Notes: generated by a model from the sequence alone, not told the origin. 12,450 bases of DNA from Crocinitomicaceae bacterium (GCA_020635955.1 JACJYW010000017.1:1-12450); one strand, 5' to 3'. Counted from the stretch's first letter, positions 1 to 7,400 are shown. A program made the numbers and translations.

Positions 1-161
1 ACAGAAAAATCAATGCCATTCCATTCAGAAACACCATAAATACGGTCACGTGTAACACCACTTACCTCTTCAACAATGGCCGCTTTACTCTTTGTCAATC
101 TATTAAAGAGTGTTGATTTACCAACATTTGGCCTTCCTACTATCGCTACTATATTGCTCAT
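1..161 (-). CDS. der: Ribosome-assembly GTPase Der (EngA), N-terminus only (runs off left edge)
   Basis: Translating the minus strand from the ATG at 161-159 gives a protein that begins MSNIVAIVGRPNVGKSTLFN. This is the characteristic opening of Der with its first G1/P-loop (GRPNVGKS). It is followed by a VSGVTRDR segment, the switch I/G2 region of the first GTPase domain. About 53 residues are visible; the second GTPase domain and the KH-like domain lie outside the window. Der is a tandem-GTPase factor that acts in 50S ribosomal subunit maturation. Its ATG directly follows the TAA of era (TAAATG on the minus strand), so the two are almost certainly co-transcribed and probably translationally coupled. 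Two Der-family traits (P-loop wording and the GVTRDR motif) make the identification firm despite the short length. Confidence 0.95.
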   Translation of the reverse strand, partial: MSNIVAIVGRPNVGKSTLFNRLTKSKAAIVEEVSGVTRDRIYGVSEWNGIDFS

Positions 162-1037
162 TTAATAACCGTGTTTTTCCAGTTTATTTTCATCTCCTCT
201 CCAGTCCTTGTCTACTTTGACATACAGCTCAAGGTGAACCTTTTTGTCTACAAATTTTTCTATGTCTTTACGGGCATCAATACCAACATGTTTGATCTTA
301 TTACCCTGATGACCTATGATGATCCCTTTTTGGGTTTTTCTTTCCACATAGATCACTGCTCTTATCCTTATGATATCTACATCTTCCAGGTACTCCTCTA
401 CTTCAACCTGTGTGGCATAAGGCACTTCTTTCTTATAATGCATGAAGATCTTCTCACGGATCATTTCACTCACGAAAAATCGCATTGGTCTATCTGAGAT
501 TTCCTCTTTATCGTAATACGGCGGACTTTCAGGAATCAATTCCAGGATCCTTTTTCTGATAGGTTCAAGATTAAATCCTTCCAGAGCAGAGATCGGCAAA
601 ATCTCAGCATTTGGCAACTCATTATGCCAATAAGTTACCTTTTCTTCGATCAAAGTTTGGTCTCCCTGATCTATTTTGTTGATCAACACTAAAACAGGAA
701 TAGATGTTTTTTTGATCCTGTTCAACGTTTCAGCATGCTTCAAGCCTGTTTCATAAATATCTGTCACCAACAAGATCACATCTCCATCTTTCAAGGCCGT
801 ATTTACATACCCCATCATGTTTTCGTGCAACTTATAATGAGGATCTAACACACCTGGAGTATCAGAAAACACGATCTGATAATTTTCGTCATTAACGATT
901 CCTAGAATACGGTGACGAGTAGTTTGAGCTTTGGATGTAGTAATAGAAAATTTCTCACCCATCATTTGATTCATGAGGGTTGATTTACCAACATTAGGAC
1001 TTCCAATGATATTTACAAAACCTGATTTATGTGACAT
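162..1037 (-). CDS. era: GTPase Era
   Basis: A 291-residue protein, the usual length for Era. The GTPase domain shows G1 GSPNVGKS (12-19), G3 DTPG (59-62), G4 NKID (120-123) and G5 SAL (150-152). The second half is a KH RNA-binding domain with the GxxG loop GHQG (242-245), followed by a helix ending in DIEKF. Era binds 16S rRNA near its 3' end and acts in 30S subunit maturation, at the ribosome and inner membrane. The start MSHKSGFVNIIG matches the usual start of the family, so the ATG at 1037-1035 is chosen. A consensus Bacteroidota -7 box lies only about 7 bases upstream, suggesting a very short or absent leader. The gene is the first of an era-der operon and is transcribed away from the sensor phosphatase at 1152. 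Confidence 0.97.
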   Translation of the reverse strand: MSHKSGFVNIIGSPNVGKSTLMNQMMGEKFSITTSKAQTTRHRILGIVNDENYQIVFSDTPGVLDPHYKLHENMMGYVNTALKDGDVILLVTDIYETGLKHAETLNRIKKTSIPVLVLINKIDQGDQTLIEEKVTYWHNELPNAEILPISALEGFNLEPIRKRILELIPESPPYYDKEEISDRPMRFFVSEMIREKIFMHYKKEVPYATQVEVEEYLEDVDIIRIRAVIYVERKTQKGIIIGHQGNKIKHVGIDARKDIEKFVDKKVHLELYVKVDKDWRGDENKLEKHGY

Positions 1038-1044
1038 CAGGCTG

Positions 1045-1076
1045 CAAAGCTAGTAATTTAAGAGTTGGAAGTACAA
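1045..1076 (-). promoter_or_regulatory. Bacteroidota-type promoter for era-der
   Basis: On the minus strand the sequence reads TTG (1076-1074), a 21-base spacer, then TAGCTTTG (1052-1045). This matches the TTG-N(17-23)-TAnnTTTG consensus of the Bacteroidota primary sigma factor. Only seven bases (CAGCCTG) separate the -7 box from the era ATG, so transcription would start at or a few bases before the start codon. No Shine-Dalgarno sequence is possible in such a leader. Confidence 0.6.
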
Positions 1077-1097
1077 TATTCTCTTAGATTTAGCCCA

Positions 1098-1125
1098 TTG
1101 ACTAGTTATTATTTTTTTAGTTTTA
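1098..1125 (+). promoter_or_regulatory. Putative promoter for the SpoIIE-type sensor gene
   Basis: The plus strand has TTG at 1098-1100, a 17-base spacer and TAGTTTTA at 1118-1125. The last element differs from TAnnTTTG only in its final base. It sits about 26 bases before the ATG at 1152, which leaves a leader of roughly 20 bases. It lies back to back with the era promoter in a 114-base divergent intergenic region. The imperfect match keeps confidence moderate. Confidence 0.4.
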
Positions 1126-1151
1126 CACCTCACTCAGCCGGAAATTAATAG

Positions 1152-4100
1152 ATGAACTTCAAAATTTATCTTGTTCTTATTTTACTGACATGCAATACTT
1201 TATTGCTTGCCCAGCGAAAAGTTACCCTTCCGCCTCCAATTGAACATAAGATCGACTCGCCTTACAAAGGAGAGAATTTTAGATATCAGACATTTAACTA
1301 TAATATTTATTCCAACTTTCATGTAAATGGATTTGCATCCATAAGTATAGATTCAGAAGGAAGGTTTTGGGGAACATCTCAACAATCAGGATTTTGTTCA
1401 TTTGACGGCACTTCTTTATTCATATATGGTTCTGTTAACGGATTTTATGATCGTTTCAAGGAAGTTGCATCTGATAACAAAGGAAGGACCTGGATAGGTG
1501 GTAATGGTATAGGTGTTGCTTCACCTTCAAGGGGATTGACTGTAGATTGGTATGTAGACATTGGTTTGACGATCTCTGACGGGCATATCAGAAGTGTAAA
1601 TACTGATTCCAGAGGCTATGCCTGGATATCCACACACTATGGGGGAATATCCTGTATTACCCCTGATACCACCTATTTCTTCAACACCGAGACCTGTGAT
1701 CTACCGGATACCAAATTTGGTCCTGCGGCCGTAGACGGAAAAGACAGGTACTGGTTCATTTCAGAACCCGATAATCAAATATTTTACATTGAAAATAAAG
1801 AACCTCATCAATGGTCATTGCATGAAGAAAAAGGAATAAAACTATCAAATTTGAATAGTTCACCTGATGAGTATCTGATTGCCTGGGATAAAAAATCCAA
1901 TGTTTACAAAATCGGTATTGATTTCATTGAAAAAATTGAAATTAAAGACCCTGAACACCAAATTGAAAAAATAGAATGGTTCAAATTTGATCCTATAGGA
2001 CAGGCCTATTTTGGAGACCGCCAAAAGATCTTTAAACTGGTAAATGGAAACGCGCAGTTGATCATAGATGCACGTTCTGCAGAAACAAACATCTTATCAC
2101 CGGTTTTTGACGAAAATGGCGGAATTTGGTTTACATCTTCAAAAGGGGTTTATTATGTTCCTTCACAAAACATTTGTCATTTTCCAAAAAATAAGATCCG
2201 TGGGATAAATCCTTCCCTGCAGCTATACCAAAACGATCTGGGCGAATTGATGTCACTGAACATAGATAAAGACCGAAATTTTAATACAAAAAAACTATTC
2301 ACAGATGATTTTGCCAAAGGAGATCAACTAGCACATATTCTGGAATGTCCAGCTGGATATATTATCAAAGATACAAAAGGGAAAAAGCGTTTCATTAATC
2401 TCAAAGGTGAAGAGAATGAAGTACCGGCGGTTGATGAGAATGCGGTTGGCAGACAAATCCATACGGGAATACAATTGCTTTGGAGTTTTGATAAACCACT
2501 GCAATTAATTGATGATAAGAATGAAGTTACTAATACTGGAATGATGGGAAAACATCATAAACTCATCTATAAGAAAGAAGACGGCACACATTACTTTCTC
2601 AGTGATACAATTGGTGATTTCTACAAAATATGGAGTTATAAAAATGGTGAATCCAGGATCATCATGAACCACATTATGGGAGATACCATGCGGATTGAAG
2701 GTGCACATTATGTCAATGACACAACATTTCTTCTTGCAACATGGGGGTATTATGCCGTAACAATAACGCCTCACACCACATCATTTAAAATAGGTGGATT
2801 TGGCACCAATATTCTTTACACATGTGATAATGACAGTAAAAACAATTTTTGGACCAGTGGTATTGAGGGAGGTCTTAATTATGTAGATGCCTTGACGGAT
2901 TCCGTTATCAATATCAATCAAAATGATGGCTTGAAAGGAGGCAGAGTTTCAAATTTTTACATTGCCGGGAATGATGAACTTGTGATCTGTACTATTGTTG
3001 GAGTAGGTTATTTAAAAATCATTGATCCTAATGTAGAGATTCACACGAAAGCAGATTTCTTTAAAAAATACCAACTCATTTTTTATGATTCAAGGTCAGG
3101 CTTAATGGGAGAAGGATTTGGCGGACCACGCTTAGATGATCAAGGTAGGATTTGGACTATAAATAAGGATAGTGAATGGCAACTGATATTTGGCAGAGAC
3201 TCGACACATGGCCCTAAACATCTCAAATTCCAATCAATTCAGTCGATAGACAGGTCAAATAGTAAAAAGTACTTCCAATTTTGGTTACCCGGAACGGAAT
3301 ATATAGTGAATGATCACATTGAGATCAATTATGATGAAGAATTGCTTATTAACCTAAAAGCCATCTATTTTAGGGATGTTTTCGCGTTGAATTATCAATG
3401 TAAAATAGACGATCGTGACTGGAGTGCACAACAAAGTTCATCTACTTTTCAATTATCGAATCTAGGTAACGGAGAACATGAGATTAGCTTTAGAGCAATT
3501 TCACCGGATAAAAAAATCTCAAATGAAATTGTGCTCAAAGTAGTAGTAATACCACCGTTTTATGAAACAGCCTGGTTCATCTTTTTGATGATATTCCTGG
3601 GTATTGGAATCATTTATTCTATTTTCAGATGGCGAACTCATGTTATGCGGCTCCGACAAAGAATTCTAGAAAAAACAGTAGATGAACGAACCAAAGAGAT
3701 CAAACTACAGAAAATTGAAATTGAGACGCAACACAATGAAATAAAGGATAGTATTTCTTATGCCAAACGAATTCAAGAAGCCATATTACCTCCTACTGAA
3801 CTTGTCAACAAATGCCTTCCTGAGAATTTCATTCTATACAAACCAAAAGATGTAGTGGCCGGAGATTTTTATTGGTTAGAAGAAGTTGGAGAACTGATCA
3901 TATTTGCCGCAGCAGACTGCACAGGACACGGTGTGCCCGGCGCAATGGTTTCGGTGGTTTGTCACAATGCACTGAATAGAGCTGTGAGAGAATTTGGATG
4001 TTTAGAGCCAAATTTGATCCTCGATAAAACAAGGGATCTGGTATTACAAAGATTTGAATCCGGAAAGCAAGAAGTTAATGATGGAATGGATATAGCCGTT

Positions 4101-4481
4101 TGTACATTGAACAAGAAAACAAATGAATTGAAGTTTTCTGGCGCTAATAACGGTTTATATCTTATCAGAAATGGAGAACTTCAAGAAACCAAAGGAGACA
4201 AACAACCAATAGGCAAATTTCATGACCCTAAACCTTTTGAAGGACATAGTATTCAACTGGAGAAAGAAGATACATTCTATTTGTACACAGATGGATTTGC
4301 TGATCAGTTTGGTGGAGATAAAGGCAAAAAACTGAAGTCGTCACATTTTAAGCAATTGTTATTGGAGAAACACAAGCTCAATCTGAAAGAACAGGTAAAA
4401 GTGATAGATGCTGCTTTTGAAGAATGGAAGGGTGAGTTGGAACAAGTAGATGATATTTGTGTAATAGGTGTCAGGATTTAA
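1152..4481 (+). CDS. Membrane sensor phosphatase: beta-propeller, Y_Y_Y domain, transmembrane helix, SpoIIE/PP2C domain
   Basis: A 1109-residue protein. Residues 1-20 form a signal peptide. Residues about 45-690 hold repeated D-x-x-G-x-x-W blades, for example around 66-74, 107-115, 151-159, 319-326 and 661-668, typical of the two-component-regulator propeller. Residues about 715-800 resemble a Y_Y_Y domain, with a single membrane helix at about 806-826. A charged coiled coil covers about 830-880. The C-terminus (885-1109) is a SpoIIE-type PP2C phosphatase with metal-binding motifs GDFYW (904-908), ADCTGHG (921-927), DGMD (977-980), YTDG (1045-1048) and VDD (1099-1101). All expected acidic residues are present, so it should be active. 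The architecture resembles the hybrid two-component sensors of Bacteroidota, but a Ser/Thr phosphatase replaces the histidine kinase. It likely senses a periplasmic signal and dephosphorylates a cytoplasmic protein. The ligand and target are unknown, and no partner gene is adjacent. Confidence 0.93.
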   Translation: MNFKIYLVLILLTCNTLLLAQRKVTLPPPIEHKIDSPYKGENFRYQTFNYNIYSNFHVNGFASISIDSEGRFWGTSQQSGFCSFDGTSLFIYGSVNGFYDRFKEVASDNKGRTWIGGNGIGVASPSRGLTVDWYVDIGLTISDGHIRSVNTDSRGYAWISTHYGGISCITPDTTYFFNTETCDLPDTKFGPAAVDGKDRYWFISEPDNQIFYIENKEPHQWSLHEEKGIKLSNLNSSPDEYLIAWDKKSNVYKIGIDFIEKIEIKDPEHQIEKIEWFKFDPIGQAYFGDRQKIFKLVNGNAQLIIDARSAETNILSPVFDENGGIWFTSSKGVYYVPSQNICHFPKNKIRGINPSLQLYQNDLGELMSLNIDKDRNFNTKKLFTDDFAKGDQLAHILECPAGYIIKDTKGKKRFINLKGEENEVPAVDENAVGRQIHTGIQLLWSFDKPLQLIDDKNEVTNTGMMGKHHKLIYKKEDGTHYFLSDTIGDFYKIWSYKNGESRIIMNHIMGDTMRIEGAHYVNDTTFLLATWGYYAVTITPHTTSFKIGGFGTNILYTCDNDSKNNFWTSGIEGGLNYVDALTDSVININQNDGLKGGRVSNFYIAGNDELVICTIVGVGYLKIIDPNVEIHTKADFFKKYQLIFYDSRSGLMGEGFGGPRLDDQGRIWTINKDSEWQLIFGRDSTHGPKHLKFQSIQSIDRSNSKKYFQFWLPGTEYIVNDHIEINYDEELLINLKAIYFRDVFALNYQCKIDDRDWSAQQSSSTFQLSNLGNGEHEISFRAISPDKKISNEIVLKVVVIPPFYETAWFIFLMIFLGIGIIYSIFRWRTHVMRLRQRILEKTVDERTKEIKLQKIEIETQHNEIKDSISYAKRIQEAILPPTELVNKCLPENFILYKPKDVVAGDFYWLEEVGELIIFAAADCTGHGVPGAMVSVVCHNALNRAVREFGCLEPNLILDKTRDLVLQRFESGKQEVNDGMDIAVCTLNKKTNELKFSGANNGLYLIRNGELQETKGDKQPIGKFHDPKPFEGHSIQLEKEDTFYLYTDGFADQFGGDKGKKLKSSHFKQLLLEKHKLNLKEQVKVIDAAFEEWKGELEQVDDICVIGVRI

Positions 4482-4503
4482 GTTTAGATTTTTTTTCCAA
4501 AAC

Positions 4504-4534
4504 TTGTTAGATTACGAAACTCTAACTATATTTG
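4504..4534 (+). promoter_or_regulatory. Bacteroidota-type promoter for tRNA-fMet
   Basis: TTG at 4504-4506, a 20-base spacer and TATATTTG at 4527-4534 match the TTG-N(17-23)-TAnnTTTG consensus exactly. The site lies between the stop of the sensor gene and the tRNA, with transcription expected to begin around 4540. That gives a 5' leader of about 30 bases, to be removed by RNase P. A T-rich stretch just upstream (4487-4498) could help as an UP-like element or end the upstream transcript. Confidence 0.7.
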
Positions 4535-4571
4535 TGCCCCCAAACAGCAAGAAAATATTCTAAAGATATAT

Positions 4572-4644
4572 TGCGGGGTGGAGCAGTTGGTAGCTCGTCG
4601 GGCTCATAACCCGAAGGCCGTTGGTTCGAGTCCAGCCCCCGCTA
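4572..4644 (+). tRNA. Initiator tRNA-fMet (anticodon CAT)
   Basis: A complete cloverleaf can be drawn. The acceptor stem is 4572-4578/4637-4643, the D stem GAGC/GCTC (4581-4584/4593-4596), the anticodon stem TCGGG/CCCGA (4598-4602/4610-4614) with anticodon CAT at 4605-4607, and the T stem 4620-4624/4632-4636 with loop TTCGAGT. Three features mark it as the initiator rather than elongator tRNA-Met. Position 1 does not pair with position 72 (T-T), three G-C pairs close the anticodon loop, and the 11-24 pair is A-T. The 3' CCA is not encoded (CTA follows the discriminator A), so it must be added by the CCA-adding enzyme. Its own promoter lies upstream and a terminator downstream, so it is a monocistronic tRNA gene. 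Confidence 0.96.
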
Positions 4645-4670
4645 CTACAGAAACCACAAGGGTTTCAAAG

Positions 4671-4703
4671 AAAACAGGCTTACTTTTGTAAGCCTGTTTT
4701 TTT
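4671..4703 (+). terminator. Intrinsic terminator of tRNA-fMet
   Basis: A 13-bp perfect inverted repeat (4671-4683 with 4688-4700) encloses a TTTT loop and runs into a run of seven T's (4697-4703). The GC core is CAGGC/GCCTG. It starts 26 bases after the tRNA and is the clearest terminator in the window. A smaller hairpin (AAACC 4651-4655 / GGTTT 4661-4665) lies between the tRNA and the terminator. Confidence 0.9.
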
Positions 4704-4852
4704 GTTCTGGGTAACAATACCGGGTAACAATTCTTCAGTTTTTTCAACACATTTCTACTACTGATACAGAGGGTTAAGTTTTAATTAATTCTCGATCTGT
4801 TACTTTTAAAAGATTGTGTATTACCCTTATAGAAACCCTCAAACTCACTTCC

Positions 4853-5266
4853 ATGAAAATACACTTTCTTCTACCTATTTTATTTGTATTAGTAGCATGC
4901 AATGTATCTCAATATAGAGGGAACAATATTGTTACACACAAAAGCTCTAGTCTATTAGATAAAATCCAAGGAAGCTGGGATGCTCAAAAAATAGAATACG
5001 CTTCAGGGTATGTAGATAAAGACCCTAGAAGATCTTTTGAGTTTGATCTGCATGGTTTTTTTGAAGTGAGATTTTTCTATCAGGGAGAATATAGAATCAA
5101 ATCCAACTTGTATGAAGTGGAGGATGATCAGATCAAATTGATCAATAAAAATACCAACGAGATTTTCGAAATAGTTGAGGTGGTAGAAATCACAAATCAG
5201 ACTTTTACTATACAATCAATTTTTCCAAAAGAATCAAAATACACAGTGCATATGATAAGAAGCTAA
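4853..5266 (+). CDS. Small lipocalin-like lipoprotein, function unknown
   Basis: A 137-residue protein starting at the ATG at 4853. A TTG at 4814 would add 13 residues but would bury the signal peptide, so it is rejected. The N-terminus is a short charged-hydrophobic lipoprotein signal ending in LVAC, with Cys16 as the lipidated residue. The mature part begins with a KIQGSW motif (38-42), followed by alternating beta-strand segments. This resembles the small lipocalin-like beta-barrels common in Bacteroidota, although no named family is certain. The C-terminal stretch around SIFP (122-125) reappears in the next gene's product, and the two are probably diverged paralogs. It lies 20 bases upstream of that gene and is the first of a co-directional five-gene run. 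Expected location: periplasmic face of the inner or outer membrane. Confidence 0.8.
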   Translation: MKIHFLLPILFVLVACNVSQYRGNNIVTHKSSSLLDKIQGSWDAQKIEYASGYVDKDPRRSFEFDLHGFFEVRFFYQGEYRIKSNLYEVEDDQIKLINKNTNEIFEIVEVVEITNQTFTIQSIFPKESKYTVHMIRS

Positions 5267-5286
5267 CCTAACCAAATTCAATTACC

Positions 5287-5808
5287 ATGAAAACACCAAC
5301 TTTTGCTTTGCTGATCGGATTGATCTGTAGCCCGATCTTTGCTCTTACACAAACGGATACAGTAGACGCTAAATTTTTATATGATAGAGCCCTTGAAGAC
5401 TTCATGAAAGGCGAATGGTTTCGTAATGTAGCTGTTTACGAGGATGAGAAAATAGATACCAATTACAAACGGTATGAATTCTTTGAAGATGGGCGAATTC
5501 ATATGACCGAAGTTAAGTACGGAAAAGTACATTTCTATAATTATGGAACTTATTTTGTTCGGGATTCAGTTCTGTATTTGCGGACTCATTACAGAGACAC
5601 TTCTATGATCACAGATGCAGTTACTTTTCAGCACTTGGACTCTGCGAATTTTGTGATCAAGAGTATTTTTCCCGGAATGCAGTATCACAAAACCACATTT
5701 GGGATAAAAGAGAATAAAAGAGGAATACCGCCCGAAACTCCAATTAAGGAAGATGAAGAACTGGAAATGCCCGGGTTCGCAGAAAAGAAACCAATTGTAT
5801 TCACATGA
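5287..5808 (+). CDS. Exported lipocalin-like protein, paralog of the preceding lipoprotein
   Basis: A 173-residue protein with a classical signal peptide (about residues 1-20, with no lipobox cysteine at the cleavage region), so it is periplasmic or secreted. From about residue 38 it follows the same plan as its neighbour: a MKGEW motif (40-44), an aromatic-rich beta-strand series, a G-x-Y turn and a NFVIKSIFP segment (121-129) matching FTIQSIFP in the upstream protein. A charged proline-rich tail (about 146-173) is extra and looks unstructured. The ATG at 5287 is the only reasonable start. Its TGA overlaps the next ATG (ATGA, 5805-5808), suggesting coupled translation. Function is unknown; the beta-barrel fold suggests ligand binding, but no binding residues can be assigned. 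Confidence 0.78.
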   Translation: MKTPTFALLIGLICSPIFALTQTDTVDAKFLYDRALEDFMKGEWFRNVAVYEDEKIDTNYKRYEFFEDGRIHMTEVKYGKVHFYNYGTYFVRDSVLYLRTHYRDTSMITDAVTFQHLDSANFVIKSIFPGMQYHKTTFGIKENKRGIPPETPIKEDEELEMPGFAEKKPIVFT

Positions 5809-6260
5809 GGAAAGCAACAATTGAAGAACTAGAAAATGTCATGAAAATATTAAATGTTCTTAGAAAAGATCCTGAAATATTTCCCAGGTTAAAAATCGGA
5901 ACTATACTAACTGAAGAACAGTTTTTGCAGTCGTATGAGGATTGGGTCCGATTAGTAAGAAAGCTGGAACACTATCATGAAGTTGAATTCTTTAAAACAC
6001 ATTGGGTTCCAATTTGCTTTGATGAATTTGTGTTTATAGATGTTGCTCAAGAAAACTGGTGTATTTTTGAAGGAGGATATAATTGTGTTGAAGATGAAAT
6101 TAAAGATCACTACTGGTACAAAATCCAATTTTTTATTGATCTTGATGATCTTTTAAAAAATTCTGGAGATTTTGAGTATCTTGATCATGTTTACAAAACC
6201 AATAGAGATCAGAGATTTAATGATCTGGACAAGTGGATTGTGAGTCCAGGGATTGAATAA
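5805..6260 (+). CDS. Hypothetical acidic protein (orphan)
   Basis: A 151-residue protein with no signal peptide or membrane segment, so cytoplasmic. I do not recognise the family. The sequence is acidic and rich in aromatic residues. It has a helical N-terminus (about 1-55), then a patch with conserved-looking HWVPICFDEF (66-75) and EGGYN (89-93), and a helix-rich end. The overall style (small, soluble, acidic, Trp/Tyr-rich) resembles immunity proteins of polymorphic toxin systems such as the SMI1/KNR4 group, but no diagnostic motif is seen and this is only an impression. The start is set by the ATGA overlap with the upstream gene; an internal Met at residue 13 is an alternative. Base composition becomes visibly more AT-rich from here to 7400. 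Confidence 0.7.
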   Translation: MRKATIEELENVMKILNVLRKDPEIFPRLKIGTILTEEQFLQSYEDWVRLVRKLEHYHEVEFFKTHWVPICFDEFVFIDVAQENWCIFEGGYNCVEDEIKDHYWYKIQFFIDLDDLLKNSGDFEYLDHVYKTNRDQRFNDLDKWIVSPGIE

Positions 6261-6284
6261 TTAAATTGATATTTATTGATAAAA

Positions 6285-6686
6285 ATGAATTTTAACTTCT
6301 CCATAAATGGTTTTCCTATTGCAATAGATCTTGAAATGCCTCAAGAAGGGATTGTTAAAGTTCCAATTTTTCGAAGACCCAATCAAAATACTTTATCTTT
6401 TGAGACACTTATGCCAGTAGATGGTTTCAAAGAGGATATCGAGAGTTTATTGCCTGAAAGAATTCAACTAGATTATCTTGATGACTGTATGGATTCTTTA
6501 GGAAAAACTGTAGAAAAGCATTTTAAACAATTTGGACGTGTATTACCAGAAGATATGTATCTATATATTTCTTTGAGTGTAATTATTATGGATGCTATTT
6601 CAAAAGAAATGAACACATCAAGATGGACAGTCGAAGAAAAAATAGATTTTGTTGAAACTCTGGCGCAAAGAGCACTTAATAGATAA
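6285..6686 (+). CDS. Hypothetical small protein (orphan)
   Basis: A 133-residue protein starting at the ATG at 6285. An in-frame TTG at 6276 would add three residues (M-I-K), but ATG is preferred. It has no signal peptide, and I recognise no family. The first 50 or so residues look like beta-strands with a PIFRRPNQ turn. The rest (about 50-133) looks alpha-helical, with one hydrophobic stretch (YLYISLSVIIMDAI) too short and polar-flanked to call a membrane helix. It lies 24 bases after the previous gene and three bases before the next, so it is in the same transcript. The local sequence is strongly AT-rich (about 28% GC over the first 60 bases by count), unlike the core genes around it. This suggests acquisition from elsewhere. 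Confidence 0.68.
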   Translation: MNFNFSINGFPIAIDLEMPQEGIVKVPIFRRPNQNTLSFETLMPVDGFKEDIESLLPERIQLDYLDDCMDSLGKTVEKHFKQFGRVLPEDMYLYISLSVIIMDAISKEMNTSRWTVEEKIDFVETLAQRALNR

Positions 6687-6689
6687 CTA

Positions 6690-7400
6690 ATGCAAGGAAA
6701 ATTAAAATTAATCAAGAAGAACATTGGTTCAATAGGAGAACTTGAAGAAATTACATATTTTGAACAGTTTGATGGTATTGACTTACTTGAATTAAATGAC
6801 AATGTTATACGGCTAAATCACAATGGAATTACTGAGTATCAACTGACTCTTTTCAATCAAGACGCTATCTCAAAAGAGTTTTACGGTACTTTAGAAAGCG
6901 GCAAAAGATTTAGACTAGTTTTGCCTGGTGAATCTGCAATTAAAATTATGGAAAGTAATGGGTCTCCACCTGTTTTGAGTCTAGGAAGTATGCACCAAAA
7001 CGGATATGCTGTTCATTTTGAAATAATTTCTACAGGTACTGACGAATCACTCAACCCTCAAGAGATTTACAATCTAGCTGTTCAGTCTTTACAAAATGAG
7101 AAAATCAATGACGCAATTAAATACGCGGATGATTTGAAGAGAATTTTGCCTAATAATGATGCTGTTTATCATTTAAGAGCTGCAATTATGATGCATATCG
7201 AAGATTATGAAAAATGTATTATTGAAAGTAGAAAATGTGTTGAACTAAACCCAGAAAATGGAGAAGGGTGGAATCATCTGGGTGTCGCGCTTTCCAGTTT
7301 AGGTAAAATTGAAGAAGGTATAAACGCATTTCAAAAAGGAATTGCTTTAGATCATGAAGCTTGTAAAATGAATTACAATTATTGGATAAATCAATTATAA
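6690..7400 (+). CDS. TPR-repeat protein with a unique N-terminal domain
   Basis: A 236-residue soluble protein. Residues 1-118 form a beta-rich domain that I do not recognise. Residues about 124-225 hold three tetratricopeptide repeats (about 124-157, 158-191, 192-225). The last is the clearest, with the pattern GWNHLGVALSSLGKIEEGI followed by F-x-x-G-I-A-L. TPR arrays make helical scaffolds that bind protein partners, so this is probably the interaction module of the cluster. The ATG at 6690 lies three bases after the previous stop, implying coupling. It is the last gene of the co-directional run from 4853. Just past its end the strand changes and an integrase remnant begins. No enzyme motif is visible. 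Confidence 0.78.
   Translation: MQGKLKLIKKNIGSIGELEEITYFEQFDGIDLLELNDNVIRLNHNGITEYQLTLFNQDAISKEFYGTLESGKRFRLVLPGESAIKIMESNGSPPVLSLGSMHQNGYAVHFEIISTGTDESLNPQEIYNLAVQSLQNEKINDAIKYADDLKRILPNNDAVYHLRAAIMMHIEDYEKCIIESRKCVELNPENGEGWNHLGVALSSLGKIEEGINAFQKGIALDHEACKMNYNYWINQL

Noticed and set aside
4814..4852. Extension of the first lipocalin-like gene to a TTG start at 4814
   Set aside because: It would add 13 residues in front of a textbook lipoprotein signal peptide; the ATG at 4853 gives the correct N-terminus.
6276..6284. TTG start at 6276 for the small orphan gene
   Set aside because: It adds only three residues, and an ATG follows at 6285, which is a much commoner start.
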